A stretch of 64,000 bases of DNA, from contig OU696579.1 of the NCBI GenBank assembly GCA_916048095.2, positions 8,602,663 to 8,666,662 on the forward strand, given 5' to 3'. The stretch is from Sacculina carcini. Lineage: Eukaryota > Arthropoda > Thecostraca > Sacculinidae. Below are positions 10,371-20,616 of the stretch, one piece after another. Position 1 is the stretch's first letter; each line of letters begins with the position of its first letter. Under the pieces are notes generated by a model. It was not told the DNA's origin. It did not search any database and saw only the letters and a program-made list of their open reading frames with translations. The position numbers and the translations under genes were made by a program.

Positions 10371-12104
10371 AAAATGTGATCAGTAGGGTTGGGAATTTTA
10401 TGTTATAATTTTCGGCGTTTTATGTTTTTATTACGTGACGAAAAATTCCAAAATTATTTGTTCAAAATTATCAAAATATGTTATTCAATTTCACATATGC
10501 GAATTTCGGACTCTTTCATAGAGTATTTGTATTTCATGCATGTATCCAGCGACATTCTATTGGGAAACTACCCTTAGGGAGGCGACATGTTTTCCTAGGC
10601 AAATTCAACTTCACGTTGAATTCCTTTAACCCTTTGAGCGTGAAGATACACTACAGACAGACAACATTCGAGGAATTTGTGTTGAATTATTTCCCAAAAT
10701 GTAACTATGAAGTACATGTATGATCCTACCTTCCTAAAATGCCAATGGCACGTGTAGCTTGGAGCGATTGAATCACACCAATTTATCCACAAATCATACG
10801 GTAGTTAACCAGGAATATAACACCGTGCTACGCTCTTGGTGTCCAGACTTGAGAAGCTATCAGGAACGTTCCAATATTTCCATTGTTAGCGTTGCTGGCG
10901 TTAATATTGTACCTATATACAGTGTTTGAGTGTATCATAACATCCTAAATCCGTGATTTGTGTAATTTCAATTATTAAACAGATGCATTAATTCAAAACA
11001 CAACATATATAATTATATATTTGGACATTTTTAAGTGGAAATGGCATTTTATGTTTTTTTTCATTAAAAACGGCATTTTATGTGAAAAAATATTTTTTTG
11101 TGTGATCACATAAAATTCCCAACTCTAGTAATCAGATTAGAAGTAAATAAATCACTTATATACTCCCATATTTCGAATGCTTCTCTACATTTTGTTGTTT
11201 TATGGCATTTTACAAAAGACATATATAGTCGACGATAAAAAATATAGTTCGCTTTGCTCAATACAATCGCATTTGCTTCTCAACGTTTTTTGAGAATCAA
11301 TTAATTTAATTTAAATAACTTTATTGTTTTAGAATCCGTAACTGCGTGGATTTTTATACCAGTAATATATTATTTCAATTTCACTAGAGTATTCATAAAG
11401 AAAAGGAATTCTAAAGCACACAGACATATATTCTGGGGGTATGGGGGTATATATACCCCGACAAATTGGCTGGGGGTATGAATATGGAATTATACCCCAG
11501 ATGATTCTGCTCAGTTTAATTCATTGTGTATATTATCATCAAAATAAGTATAGCAAAAACGAAAAATACACTACAAATGTGTTTATGCAATTATATGCAA
11601 TATACTTCTCATTGAGGTAAGTGTGTTGTAATTGACTAGGCATAAAATAGTTGAGGGTCTCATGTAATTGACCAACTGAGTCAACTTTGAACAATAATGC
11701 AGGATGGCTGTCATCCCCCCGAGCCTCGACGCAAATCTACGCCCTTGCTTATAAACAAGAATATAATATATTTTGCTACGAATGTCTTTTACATCGTGAG
11801 TTTGTGAGGCAATTTCTAACTTCGAACATGCTCTCTCAGTAAACACTTATATATTTATTTTCGCCACTCATATACTCATATTTACGCCGTTCATATATTT
11901 TATCAATATATACTTATTTGTACACTTATACATTTATTATATGGGTATCCAATCATAAAATTTTCCAACTACAATTTCGGTAATTTTGTTGCAAATTTAG
12001 TCCGAATTAGACGGACACTTTTTAGAGAGACATTTTCAATTTTATGTGTATTTATTGTTGTGTCCAGGCAGTACGATTGATCACACAGTAAACACACAAT
12101 ACGT
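10371..12104. other. AT-rich non-coding DNA
   Basis: About 1.7 kb without a supportable gene. GGGTATGGGGGTATATATACCCC near 11436-11460 is a small inverted repeat, and a TTTTATGT-rich tract at about 11046-11110 resembles the sequence near 10394-10430. Open frames are short and unsupported. Confidence 0.5.
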
Positions 12105-12110
12105 TTTATT
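12105..12110 (-). terminator. Poly(A) signal of Cys-rich peptide gene 2
   Basis: AATAAA on the minus strand, 95 nt after the stop codon at 12205. Confidence 0.6.
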
Positions 12111-12204
12111 CAGCGCTTGAAAGCATCGTTTGTGCATCGTTGCTGCTTGTCGGTCGATGTGTGAATGTTTTCTGGCCGAAAGTTTCAGCGTTTTAGGGCA
12201 TTCA

Positions 12205-12456
12205 CTAACAAGCCTCTGCAGCTACCTGGTTCACGTTATTGTTGTTCACCACGACGCTGCACCCTGCTGGCTTGAAATGAGTCTGACACACTCGAATGCA
12301 TCTGCGTAGCTTGCGCCGGCGATTTCTTGTATCCACCGTATACTTGCTGCACAGATCGCTGCAATGAGAATGTGCGATGGCCTTCGGCAGGAGATTAAAA
12401 GACAGCAGCATCCCCAAGAGACATACAATCAGAAAATTCAGCTTGAAAGTGTTCAT
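12205..12456 (-). CDS. Secreted Cys-rich cationic peptide 2 (novel family)
   Basis: An 83-residue intronless precursor; MNTFKL is preferred over an upstream in-frame Met because it starts a typical signal peptide (about residues 1-28, ending KAIA) and lies about 60 bp after a TATA box. The mature part has the spacing C-X3-C-X16-C-X3-C-X8-C, then VVVNNNNVNQ and a terminal Cys. Relative to peptides 1 and 3 the two central cysteines are missing and that loop is a strongly basic Arg/Lys stretch, but the outer CX3C pairs, the X8 spacing and the Asn motif are kept. Six cysteines including the C-terminal one give even parity. C-X3-C...C-X3-C is the signature of disulfide-clamped helical hairpins (family knowledge); that fold is inferred here. 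It is transcribed divergently from peptide gene 3, with the two TATA boxes about 250 bp apart. Function unknown. Confidence 0.8.
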   Translation of the reverse strand: MNTFKLNFLIVCLLGMLLSFNLLPKAIAHSHCSDLCSKYTVDTRNRRRKLRRCIRVCQTHFKPAGCSVVVNNNNVNQVAAEAC

Positions 12457-12516
12457 ATTTGAGTTGCACACTCACACGAATGAATTTCAATAGTGACGGT
12501 GACGCATGGTCGCTTC

Positions 12517-12538
12517 AATTTATAACTTGCTTTGTCAA
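12517..12538 (-). promoter_or_regulatory. Promoter of Cys-rich peptide gene 2
   Basis: On the minus strand TTGACAAAGCAAGT runs directly into TATAAATT, with further TTGAC copies upstream (CATTGACAAA at 12548-12557, TGACATTGAC at 12561-12570). It matches the block in front of peptide genes 1 and 3. Confidence 0.65.
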
Positions 12539-12746
12539 CATTTTCTGTTTGTCAATGCCAGTCAATGTCACATCTGCCATTATACATTCTGTCGTTGAAT
12601 TGAATGACGGGCTTATGTCACACCACGATTAAATTGCACACTTTGCGAAACTGGCAAGTCAACTTCACTGGCCCAATTTACACTCTAAACAAGCGACAAT
12701 TACGATTACGATAGAACGCTCAATTTGTTGCTATTATTCGCTGACA

Positions 12747-12780
12747 TTGACAAGATGCACTGCGGCGGCGGTTATATAAG
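12747..12780 (+). promoter_or_regulatory. Promoter of Cys-rich peptide gene 3
   Basis: TTGACAAGATGCACT is followed by a GCGGCGGCGG spacer and TTATATAAG, about 75 bp before the start codon. It belongs to the divergent promoter region shared with peptide gene 2. Confidence 0.65.
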
Positions 12781-12850
12781 GCTGAACGCACTGTCGAATA
12801 AATTAGCTGAACACACGACGAACTTACGCGACAAACAGGAGTGTGTGGGC

Positions 12851-13096
12851 ATGTATTGTGGCGCGCTTGCAAGACTGGCGTTGATCGTGTCTGTTGCAAT
12901 GTTGCTGGCACGAGAGACGGAGGCTGATTTCCACCCGGGTCCTGCGTGTTTTGTCGCTTGCTGCCGAGGACAAAAATGCCCTCAAAAATGCCTCAGGGGC
13001 TGCATCCGGGAGTACGGCGAGGCTATTTGCACAGATGTTATCATCAACAACAACAACACCAACATTGCATTTGCGTCGGCAGGTTGCACCGGCTAG
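12851..13096 (+). CDS. Secreted Cys-rich peptide 3 (novel family)
   Basis: An 81-residue intronless precursor. The frame is open upstream, but MYCGAL at 12851 is chosen: it begins a signal peptide (about residues 1-25, ending ETEA), and the earlier Met at 12755 lies before the TATA box. The mature part has C-X3-CC-X4-C-X3-C-X3-C-X8-C, exactly the spacing of peptide 1, then DVIINNNNTN and an AGC end, giving eight cysteines. Outside the cysteines, Gly/Gln/Lys choices differ widely between the paralogues, so spacing and Asn motif are what selection seems to keep. Net charge is only slightly positive, unlike peptides 1 and 2. It lies between divergent gene 2 and the convergent astacin gene. Function unknown; a secreted effector, toxin-like or antimicrobial peptide are all possible. 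Confidence 0.8.
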   Translation: MYCGALARLALIVSVAMLLARETEADFHPGPACFVACCRGQKCPQKCLRGCIREYGEAICTDVIINNNNTNIAFASAGCTG

Positions 13097-13218
13097 AAAA
13101 AGTCCAACTGTCAGAGCTATCCAACGATGCTGCCTCACTTCCCAGCACTATGTTTAATGCGGGCACATCATCAGTTTTGTCTTTTGTCTGATGATCAAAC
13201 CATGCAATTATCGTGCGA

Positions 13219-13224
13219 AATAAA
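13219..13224 (+). terminator. Poly(A) signal of Cys-rich peptide gene 3
   Basis: AATAAA about 125 nt after the stop at 13096. Confidence 0.6.
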
Positions 13225-13420
13225 TACGCGTGAAAATGTTTTAAATAGCACATGTGCTTATCTGCGTTATCGCGCAGTATTGCTCCAATTTGAGTGCTGT
13301 TTTTGAGCTTGTAAATTCATAAACCTCATAAGTTTTTTGGACGCAATTTACCACGTGCTTATGCTGCTCTAGCTTACTGCTGGTGCTTGAGCTGCGGCTA
13401 GAGGTAATTGTTAAATTTCG

Positions 13421-13426
13421 TTTATT
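13421..13426 (-). terminator. Poly(A) signal of the astacin gene
   Basis: AATAAA on the minus strand about 40 nt past the stop at 13467; it lies only about 200 bp from the poly(A) signal of the convergent peptide gene 3. Confidence 0.55.
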
Positions 13427-13466
13427 CGAAATCCTTCACATTTGGTGTTGCAGACTGATATCTTAT

Positions 13467-14702
13467 TCACTGCGCCAAATAGGCAAACGAAAGCGTCATA
13501 ATTAGAGGCAACAAGAGCGTGCTCGTTCTCGACTCATTCAGCGTGTTGTGCGCCCGACTTGGGCTGCCCACACTGTGTGGTGATATAGCGGACCGTGTAA
13601 CACTCGAGCACTGAGCACAAGAACGTCTGCAGTGGACCAGCATGTAGTTGGGATTTGCACGACATTCTCCCGTGCTAGCCCACCAGGCACAGTTGGCGTG
13701 GCCGTCTTGACAGTCGCCAGTAGAAGTGTGGGGCGAGTGAGGCTGTGGCGTTGCCGTGACATCGGAGCAGCCGTAGAGCAGGTTCAGCTTGCGCACGTCG
13801 CTGGCACTGAGGCCGCGACGCTGTCCCATTTGCTTTGCGTCGACTGTCGACACCGGACTTATCGTCGGATATCGGGGATTGGTGGCGAACGCGAACGGTC
13901 CGTAGTGCATAATCGACCCTGTATCGTAGGGCTCGGTGAGCACGCGACGCTGGTGCCAAGTGTACTTCTGGAAGTTGGATTGTCGCTGCGACTTGATGTT
14001 GTTCCAGTGAATGGTCACGTGCTGGTCTCGATCAGGTCGCGACTGCTCGTGCCAGAAGCCGGCCGCGTGCATGAACTCGTGCTGAATGGTGCCCGTATGA
14101 ACGCAGCCGTCCGCCAGCGACACACGCTGTCTGCCTCCTTGTCGTCCGACCGCCGACGAGCACCCATCACCTCGAACCACGAGCACGTGATCCGTGCTGC
14201 CTGGGTCCTGCGATGTCGAGGGTCTCCAGGGCTTTACTTGCAGGCACGAGACCCGAGCAAAAGCGGCTACGGCAGCCTCAATTGTTGCACTTTCAGTCGA
14301 CGTAAAGTCGCTGGAAATGATGTACGGAATGATATTGTCGCGCCACAGAAACGATTCATCGGCCACGACGTGTCCAGACCTCAGCGGCGAGGAGCACACC
14401 TCTGGCAAAATGATGTCGCCTTCAAAGTTGTCTCCTCCTTCACGCAGAGCCCAGACAGCGTGAGCACGCCTGGTGTGTGCCGATGGTGTAGCAGTTCGTG
14501 CCGATATCACCACAGACTCGTTGTTAGCGGCCGTTGAGTCAGCGTCACCGAAGGTCGATTCATTAACGGAGTGAAGGAACGAACGAAATACGTTGCAACT
14601 TCGAAATGTAGCTGCATTTTGAACACTGGATATTGTCTCAAATGTAATCATCATTCCGACAATCAACAACCAATGATTTCGCTTGAAAACCAAGAACGTC
14701 AT
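13467..14702 (-). CDS. Secreted astacin metalloprotease with ShK domain
   Basis: A 411-residue M12A zinc metalloendopeptidase in a single exon. Start 14702 is preferred over an upstream in-frame ATG (14831) because it opens directly into a signal peptide; the upstream part lies in a TG-rich repeat. In order: signal (about 1-27); propeptide with the FEGD aspartate switch at 93-96 that plugs the zinc site; catalytic domain from about 120 with HEFMHAAGFWHEQSRPDRD at 208-226, which supplies the three zinc histidines and catalytic Glu, and the Met-turn SIMHYG at 263; the usual four disulfide cysteines (153, 181, 200, 312); a six-Cys ShK domain at 331-365; then a Ser-rich linker and a hydrophobic 15-residue end (about 395-409) that could be a GPI or membrane anchor. 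All catalytic residues are present, so it should be active. It converges with Cys-rich peptide gene 3. Whether it processes those peptides is speculation. Confidence 0.94.
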   Translation of the reverse strand: MTFLVFKRNHWLLIVGMMITFETISSVQNAATFRSCNVFRSFLHSVNESTFGDADSTAANNESVVISARTATPSAHTRRAHAVWALREGGDNFEGDIILPEVCSSPLRSGHVVADESFLWRDNIIPYIISSDFTSTESATIEAAVAAFARVSCLQVKPWRPSTSQDPGSTDHVLVVRGDGCSSAVGRQGGRQRVSLADGCVHTGTIQHEFMHAAGFWHEQSRPDRDQHVTIHWNNIKSQRQSNFQKYTWHQRRVLTEPYDTGSIMHYGPFAFATNPRYPTISPVSTVDAKQMGQRRGLSASDVRKLNLLYGCSDVTATPQPHSPHTSTGDCQDGHANCAWWASTGECRANPNYMLVHCRRSCAQCSSVTRSAISPHSVGSPSRAHNTLNESRTSTLLLPLIMTLSFAYLAQ

Positions 14703-15088
14703 TTCGATGGGAGTTTTGAACGGAATGATGCAGTTCAATGAGGAGCGTGTGTTAGCTAGTACGATGTATATCTCGGTCTCTAGTAGTGCATGTGTATGTT
14801 CTTGTGTGTATGTCTGTGTGTGTATGTTCACTCTTCGCTGGTGTTCTGTGGGCTAAATGTCTGCACAATATGTTCGTCCAGCTTTTTATTCAATTTCCAC
14901 CTTGGTAACTGCAATCTAAGTAATTAGTTACCGGGAAAACTTCCTCAGTGGAAACTTGATTGAGATGAAAAATCGATTGCAGCGCCAAACTCATTACGTA
15001 TGTTCTTACTCTACTTGGCTTGCAAATGAGCTTGTGCAACATCGATTCTCTCTATAAATAACACGCATAAGACCTGCGAGGTAGTTAT
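14703..15088. other. Upstream region of the astacin gene
   Basis: Contains a short TG-rich repeat (about 14790-14826) and, on the minus strand, an AATAAAAAG near 14882 that could act as a weak TATA element. No further gene is seen. Confidence 0.4.
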
Positions 15089-15328
15089 CAGCGGCGGTTC
15101 CAAGAGGAGCTTGGTGGGCTGGAGCCTGCCCCAAATATGTCAACCACTGTAAATGAAATCCTGTAATTTTGGTTCAAGTTCGAGGACTGAATCAGTGTGC
15201 CCCAGTCCCTTATTGAAATATTATGTAGCCAGCGCTCGAGTGTAGCTCTTCATGCTTCGCCAAGCCCCCTCAACTTTTTCCTTAGCCCCCTCTCAGCCCT
15301 CATCGGAAAAATCCTGGCGCCACCACTG
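15089..15328 (-). mobile_element. hAT-like MITE, CAGTGGCGG family, complete copy
   Basis: 240 bp bounded by CAGCGGCGG...CCACCACTG and flanked on both sides by the identical 8-bp target duplication GTAGTTAT (15081-15088 and 15329-15336), which is diagnostic of hAT insertion. Interior blocks (TTGGTTCAAGTTCGAGGACTG, ATGCTTCGCCAAGCCCCC, CATCGGAAAAATCCTGG) recur at 18620, 30810, 45103 and 47682. No transposase. Confidence 0.9.
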
Positions 15329-15336
15329 GTAGTTAT

Positions 15337-16431
15337 TATTGCAATTTGAGCTCACAAATTATCCTGCTCAAATGCTGTTTTGGTGGAAATCTATGCTGTT
15401 TTGCTCAAATGTTGTTTTGGTGGAGGCGTTTGTGTGTTTGACGGTAGCAAGTCATCTTCAAAAAGAACACCACACCTAGATAACACCGATGTTTGCGCAC
15501 GAAAATAGTCTGGAATTCGGATGTTTGCTTGCTTGTCGTCAGAAGGGCAATTATCGTTTTGTACGTTAGCAGTGGGGCTCCAGGGGGCTCCAGCAATGCC
15601 ACCTAGATACAAGGCCGTTTCACGATTTTGTGACGTCACAGCGTTCGGCCAACGTCGGTGCAGTGTGTATGTGTTGCGGTGCACTGTTAGTTGATATTAT
15701 GCGTACGCCGGTGCATTATTTTCACAAATACTCCCAGTTTTAAATGAAACCTTGCATTTAGAAGCTGTATAATGCTTAACAATTCTTTTTACAACCTAAT
15801 ACAAACAAAATTTAGGAGGTTTACGATCATGTATTGTACCAAGCGTGCGAATTAACAACAAGAAAACGGTCAAATATAGAAGCCAATATGACATGTTTCA
15901 TTAATTACTTGCCACAGTGAATTCAGACACGGGTACGTTATTTAATTCATCATTCACAACATGCTGCAGCCCATCAACATGTCAACAAAAACGTGTTTAC
16001 ACACTTCACGAATACAACATTGCGAAATACAAAGCCAATAACTGAGCATAAATTCCAGCATTGACAAACAACAATAAATGTGATGGTTAATTATGCTTAA
16101 ATATCACATAGAACAGCGGTCCGAAACATTCGCTAATTATCCGCTGATAGATATTGTAAGTGTGTTTGTAAGTGTTGATTTGTCAATTGTAAGTGTCGCA
16201 AAGTGGGGAACTAATGTCGGATAGAAGGACAAATGCGTGTATTTATCAATCCGAAATCTTTCATTTTCGCTTATATCGACTTCCTGACATTAAATTTGTT
16301 CGAACCACTGGATTCATGAGATTTCTCAGCGGTGCGAAGAAATCAATGAATTGACACGCTTTCACATGAGAATATTGAATAATCGATCTTAAAGCAAATC
16401 CATGGGCAATATTCACTCTATATCAACGATA
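15337..16431. other. Non-coding DNA with a fragment shared with 18598
   Basis: The reverse complement of about 15590-15620 (GGCCTTGTATCTAGGTGGC) recurs next to the MITE at 18598, pointing to another short repeat. A 97-codon minus frame (15391-15684) overlaps this and is not supported as a gene. Confidence 0.45.
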
Positions 16432-16620
16432 ATGACACACGCAGATATACACCATACCACACATTAACACCATATCACTCATCAACGATAATGACACACG
16501 CAGATATACACCATACCACACATTAACACCATATACCACCATTAACACCATATCACACATTAACACCATATCACAAATTACCACCATATCACAAATAAAC
16601 ACCATATCAGAAATCAGAAA
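16432..16620. repeat. Minisatellite with CACATTAACACCATAT units
   Basis: Irregular array of ACACCATATCAC / CACATTAACACCATAT units. It lies on the 3' side of the LINE fragment at 16815-17279 and may have grown from its tail. Confidence 0.85.
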
Positions 16621-16814
16621 TCAGAAATGTATTACCACTTTATACAACAAAGTATTGGCATGGATGAAAATATACATACAAATCACACAATGTACACACA
16701 AATGAAAATGCATCATAAATAAACTTGGGCTCACAGCGGAATAAGACAAACAAGAGTCACACAAAAACACGTATACTACAGAAAAACGAATAATATAGGT
16801 GTGGGCTCAAGAAT

Positions 16815-17279
16815 CTATGTACACATCCAAAAGATATTTATATGATTTGCTGCTGAAAGATTTATAGGAGCTGGAAGATGTAATTGAACGCGGAAGTTTA
16901 TTGAACAGACGGGGGCAATGTATTGGAAGGATTTGGAAGACCATGATGATTCGGAAACTGCTCGGGGTTCTAGAAGGGCACTAGATGATCGAGTGTTAGT
17001 GTTGTGTGAGACTGGCACTACCAGCTCCTTCAGATAGGGTGGAGGGTAGGGAGAGTTGATCAATTTGAAAGTGAGACAACATATTTTGTGTTGGGTCATA
17101 TATTTAAAAGAAAGCCATCTCAATGTTTTTAGGTATCGAGAGGTGGGATGACGGATAGGAAGTCTGAAAACAAAACGGCACGATTGGTTGAGAATAGATT
17201 GGAAGGAAGAAATGTCTTTTTTTTGGTAGATAATAAAACAAAGAGGAGCAATAATTGAGATGGGGGAAAATAAAAGCAT
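16815..17279 (-). pseudogene. LINE reverse-transcriptase C-terminal fragment
   Basis: A 154-codon open stretch resembling the region just after the catalytic core of non-LTR (CR1/L2/Jockey-type) reverse transcriptases: an RFVFRLP..HPTSRYLKTLRWL block followed by LTFKLINSPYPPPYLKELV and an RSSSALLEPRAVSESSW...F block. This matches the familiar CR1/L2 C-terminal pattern (LHWLPV.., PPYL.DLL, RS..LL.P). Endonuclease and the YxDD region are absent, so it is a 5'-truncated, dead copy. Clade assignment is uncertain. Confidence 0.75.
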
Positions 17280-17539
17280 TAATTAGAGCAATGGAGGAAC
17301 GAGGAACGAGGAAATATCACACATTAACACACAATTTGCACGCATCAACATTTACATATATATTATTGTATATTGGTATGTCTTGTTTGATAGCTGTCAT
17401 CCATTTCTTTCGGAGCACCTCCTCTTTCGGTGAACAGAAAACGCTCACTTTGGAGCCACTATTGTAATTGTCCTTGCACCCGGACACATCACTTATCTGG
17501 CATGTTTCCTGAACAACATAATAACAAAATATTGATACA

Positions 17540-17620
17540 CTATACTTGGGGTACCTTTTGAACCTTTGAACCTTTGAACTTTGAACCTTTACCTTTTGAA
17601 CTTTTGAACCTTATCAACCT
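17540..17620. repeat. TTTGAACC short tandem repeat
   Basis: About ten imperfect CTTTTGAAC / CTTTGAAC units. Confidence 0.85.
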
Positions 17621-18597
17621 TTTGATGGTTCCATACCACCAATGTATTGTCCAATATGGTTCAATCTTCATGTCTTCCAGATCCACGAATATTGCAATCG
17701 CTTGAATTTACTGTAATTTAGATACGGATTACTAGGAAATAGCCAATGATATATTTGTTATTTTATTATTATTTGACTTATTTTATTCACTTTGTTACTT
17801 TTAATATTATTATAGCTATTGCTAATTTATAGCGGTATCCAGATATTTAATCCCATACCTCCGACCTTTGATTCCCATTCCACCAAGGGGTATGGATTCT
17901 CCCGGCTAATAACCACTGGACTAAACAATCACAACGCAATACCAGCTTTTTCAAACAATGGGAGTAAGAATCGTAAGATGTAATAGATAATGTCATTATT
18001 AAGATATAAAATGCAGCGCATAAAATGATCAAATATTTCAAAAAGATTGAAACATATCTTAACTAATTCAACAAAATCAGGTTCAAGGGAAGAGATAAAT
18101 GAGTGAGCATTTATTGACTTACCTTTCACTCCGAAAGGTGAAATTCTCCGGAATACACCAATCTAATAATACTTGTAAACTTGCGGGAAACACTACAACA
18201 CTGCTTAAAGTATGATAGAAGCAACAGCGAATGCAAACGCTCAATGCCACTACAATTGTGAACGCAATACTAACATAAACACGTCGAACCAACTACGCTG
18301 CACTGAAAATATAATGCGCACAACGCCACAAATAATTATCACAGCGAACACACGTACAATCGCAAAACGCGCAACGCCACAAATACACACAACACCACAA
18401 ACACGCGCTGACAACGAACTGACAACGCTACACTGACAACGAACTGATCACGTGATCAGCGATGCAGCGTCAGCGTTTCAATGGTTTGTAGCTGAGTCAT
18501 TAGCATCGGTTTATAGATGAGTCATAGCAAGATGTGATACCCAGGTAGCGTTAGGACGGACGAGCTGACGTAACACCCCCCATGGGGAGGGGATGGA
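17621..18597. other. Non-coding DNA
   Basis: About 1 kb with only short unsupported frames. An ACGCCACAAAT-containing motif is repeated two or three times near 18322-18395. Confidence 0.45.
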
Positions 18598-18881
18598 AGG
18601 GCCTTGTATCTAGGTGGCGTTGGCTCCAGTCCCCCCCCCCCCCAAATATGTCAAGCCCCCCAAAAATCATGATCATGGACATAAAAATTTCTTACCGCTG
18701 TAAATGATGTCCTGTAATTTTGGTTCAAGTTCGAGGACTGAATCCGTGTGCCCCAGTCCCTTATTATAATATTATGTAGTTAGCGTTCGAGTGTAGTTCT
18801 TCATGCTTCGCCAAGCCCCCACAACTTTTTCCTTAGCCTGTTCTCAGCCCCTACATCGGAAAAATCCTGGCGCCGCGACTG
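18598..18881 (-). mobile_element. hAT-like MITE, CAGTGGCGG family, copy 2
   Basis: Same interior blocks as 15089-15328 (AAATATGTCAAGCCCCCC, GGTTCAAGTTCGAGGACTGAA, CTTCGCCAAGCCCCC, CGGAAAAATCCTGGCGCC), ending GCCGCGACTG at 18881. The left end is unclear because a C homopolymer and a second short repeat (GCCTTGTATCTAGGTGGC) abut it. Confidence 0.8.
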
Positions 18882-20177
18882 TACTGAAGTTTTATGTCGA
18901 TGTTCTCATTGAATTATTGCGATTTAGCGTTTTTTCACACACCAAATCAATCATGATGTATGACTTCGATTTTTGCTATAAATGCCAATCAATTTGGTTT
19001 AAGCCAATATATTTACCCTCTATTTACATTGACTTAATCATGACATCAGATTTGTGTATTTTGTATTTTGTTTTATCACCGCGTTTCATCGTGTTTCATT
19101 GACTGGGGAGCGCCATATGGTCTGGTGCGCCCCATATACACCAATTATCATCCTCATCATGTGAATGTGAATGAAGAAACGTTCAAGGAGTTGACCACGC
19201 CGGAACATGCTGAATGCCAGCTTTGACGACAGGTGTGGATATCGGACTTGAAGCGCACCTGCTCTCAGCAACCGACTGCTGAATTGGACAGGTGAATTGG
19301 ACAGGTGAATTGGACAGGTGAATTGGACAGGTGCACGGAAATGTGGCTCAGCTTGAGCGCTTCCTGGGGAACGAATTGTCAAGCTGATGTCTTGTGGACG
19401 CGTTGTGTTTTTGCTTGAATTCGCTTCAAAGTCAGTTTGAAAATTCGCACATGCAATTTGCATGTTATATGCATGTGAATTCATGATTCATGCAATACAT
19501 CTAATCAAGTGTTTTATTCTATATACAAGATCCAGTTTTACAAAACACTGTTTGTGTGCGTTGCTAACAATACATGCAGCGTTATATAAATAAAATATAG
19601 TATTGGACTATAGGAGACATTTTCTGAATTGAACTTGAGAAATTTACGCGAATAATGCTTGAGTGATTGTCAAGTTACCAATATTGAATTAGAACTATCA
19701 CTGGATAATTGCTACTTTTTCAGCGCAATTATTTAAATTGGCCTACAATATAAGCCGTTGCTGGGAAAATTGATCTTTGGTAACGGTTACTGGACGCATT
19801 CACCAGCGCTTGACAAGTGCACAGCTCACTGTAATGCTCGTGAACAAGATAGCTCTGCACTCAACAGTGAAATTGCTCGTGAGTTGTATCTGATAGAACG
19901 TGATTGTCCGCTATGTCGAGGCTGAGTGCTTTGAGAGTGCGTGTGGCTCTTGTGATCATGGCAGATTCCATTGATCCGAGCGTGGAGCCCAGTTGAAATG
20001 TGGCACATTCAAGTCATTCCAGAGCGACGACAATACCTGGCCACCTGAATCATCAGCCTCAAATGCTGCCTCGCTGCAGGGAGCCGCTTCTACAAGACGT
20101 TTCTGGTTCGGCCGTGAAATGATGCACCCGGCACCTGTTATTAAAAGCCTGCCAAGTAGCGGCTCACTGCTGGTAGC
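18882..20177. other. Non-coding DNA with a 13-bp tandem repeat
   Basis: AATTGGACAGGTG is repeated four times at about 19273-19332. A 132-codon minus frame (19086-19484) runs through this repeat and has no supporting feature. Confidence 0.5.
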
Positions 20178-20616
20178 ACATGGTGGCGTGTGGTGGCGTG
20201 TGGTGGCGTGTGATGGCGTGTGGTGGCGTGTGGTGGCGTGTGATGGCGTGTGATGGCGTGTGGTGGTGTGTGGTGGCGTTTGGTGGCGTGTGGTGGCGTG
20301 TGGTGGCGTGTGGTGGCGTGTGGTGGCGTGTTGTGGCGTGTGGTGGCGTGTGATGGCGTGTGGTGGCGTGTGGTGGCGTGTGGTGGCGTGTGGTGGCGTT
20401 TGATGGTGTGTGGTGGCGTGTGGTGGCGTGCGGTGGCGTGTGGTGGCGTGTGGTGGTGTGTGGTGGCGTGTGGTGGTGTGTGGTGGCGTGTGGTGGTGTG
20501 TGGTGGCGTGTGGTGGCATGTGGTGGTGTGTGGTGGTGTGTGGTGGCATGTGGTGGCGTGTGGTGGTGTGTGGTGGTGTGTGGTGGCGTGTGGTGGCGTG
20601 TGGTGGCGCGAGGTCG
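20178..20616. repeat. 10-bp minisatellite TGGTGGCGTG, about 43 units
   Basis: Ten-base units with interspersed variants (TGATGGCGTG, TGGTGGTGTG, TGGTGGCATG, TGGTGGCGTT). It yields long open frames in several frames (CGGVWWRVVA or TPPHATTRHH repeats), which are artefacts of the repeat. Confidence 0.97.

Noticed and set aside
13632-14537. 301-codon plus-strand frame opposite the astacin gene
   Set aside because: Antisense shadow of a GC-rich exon whose minus frame carries all astacin motifs.
16815-17279. Considered as a cellular gene
   Set aside because: The block pattern is that of a non-LTR reverse transcriptase C-terminus and the catalytic part is missing.
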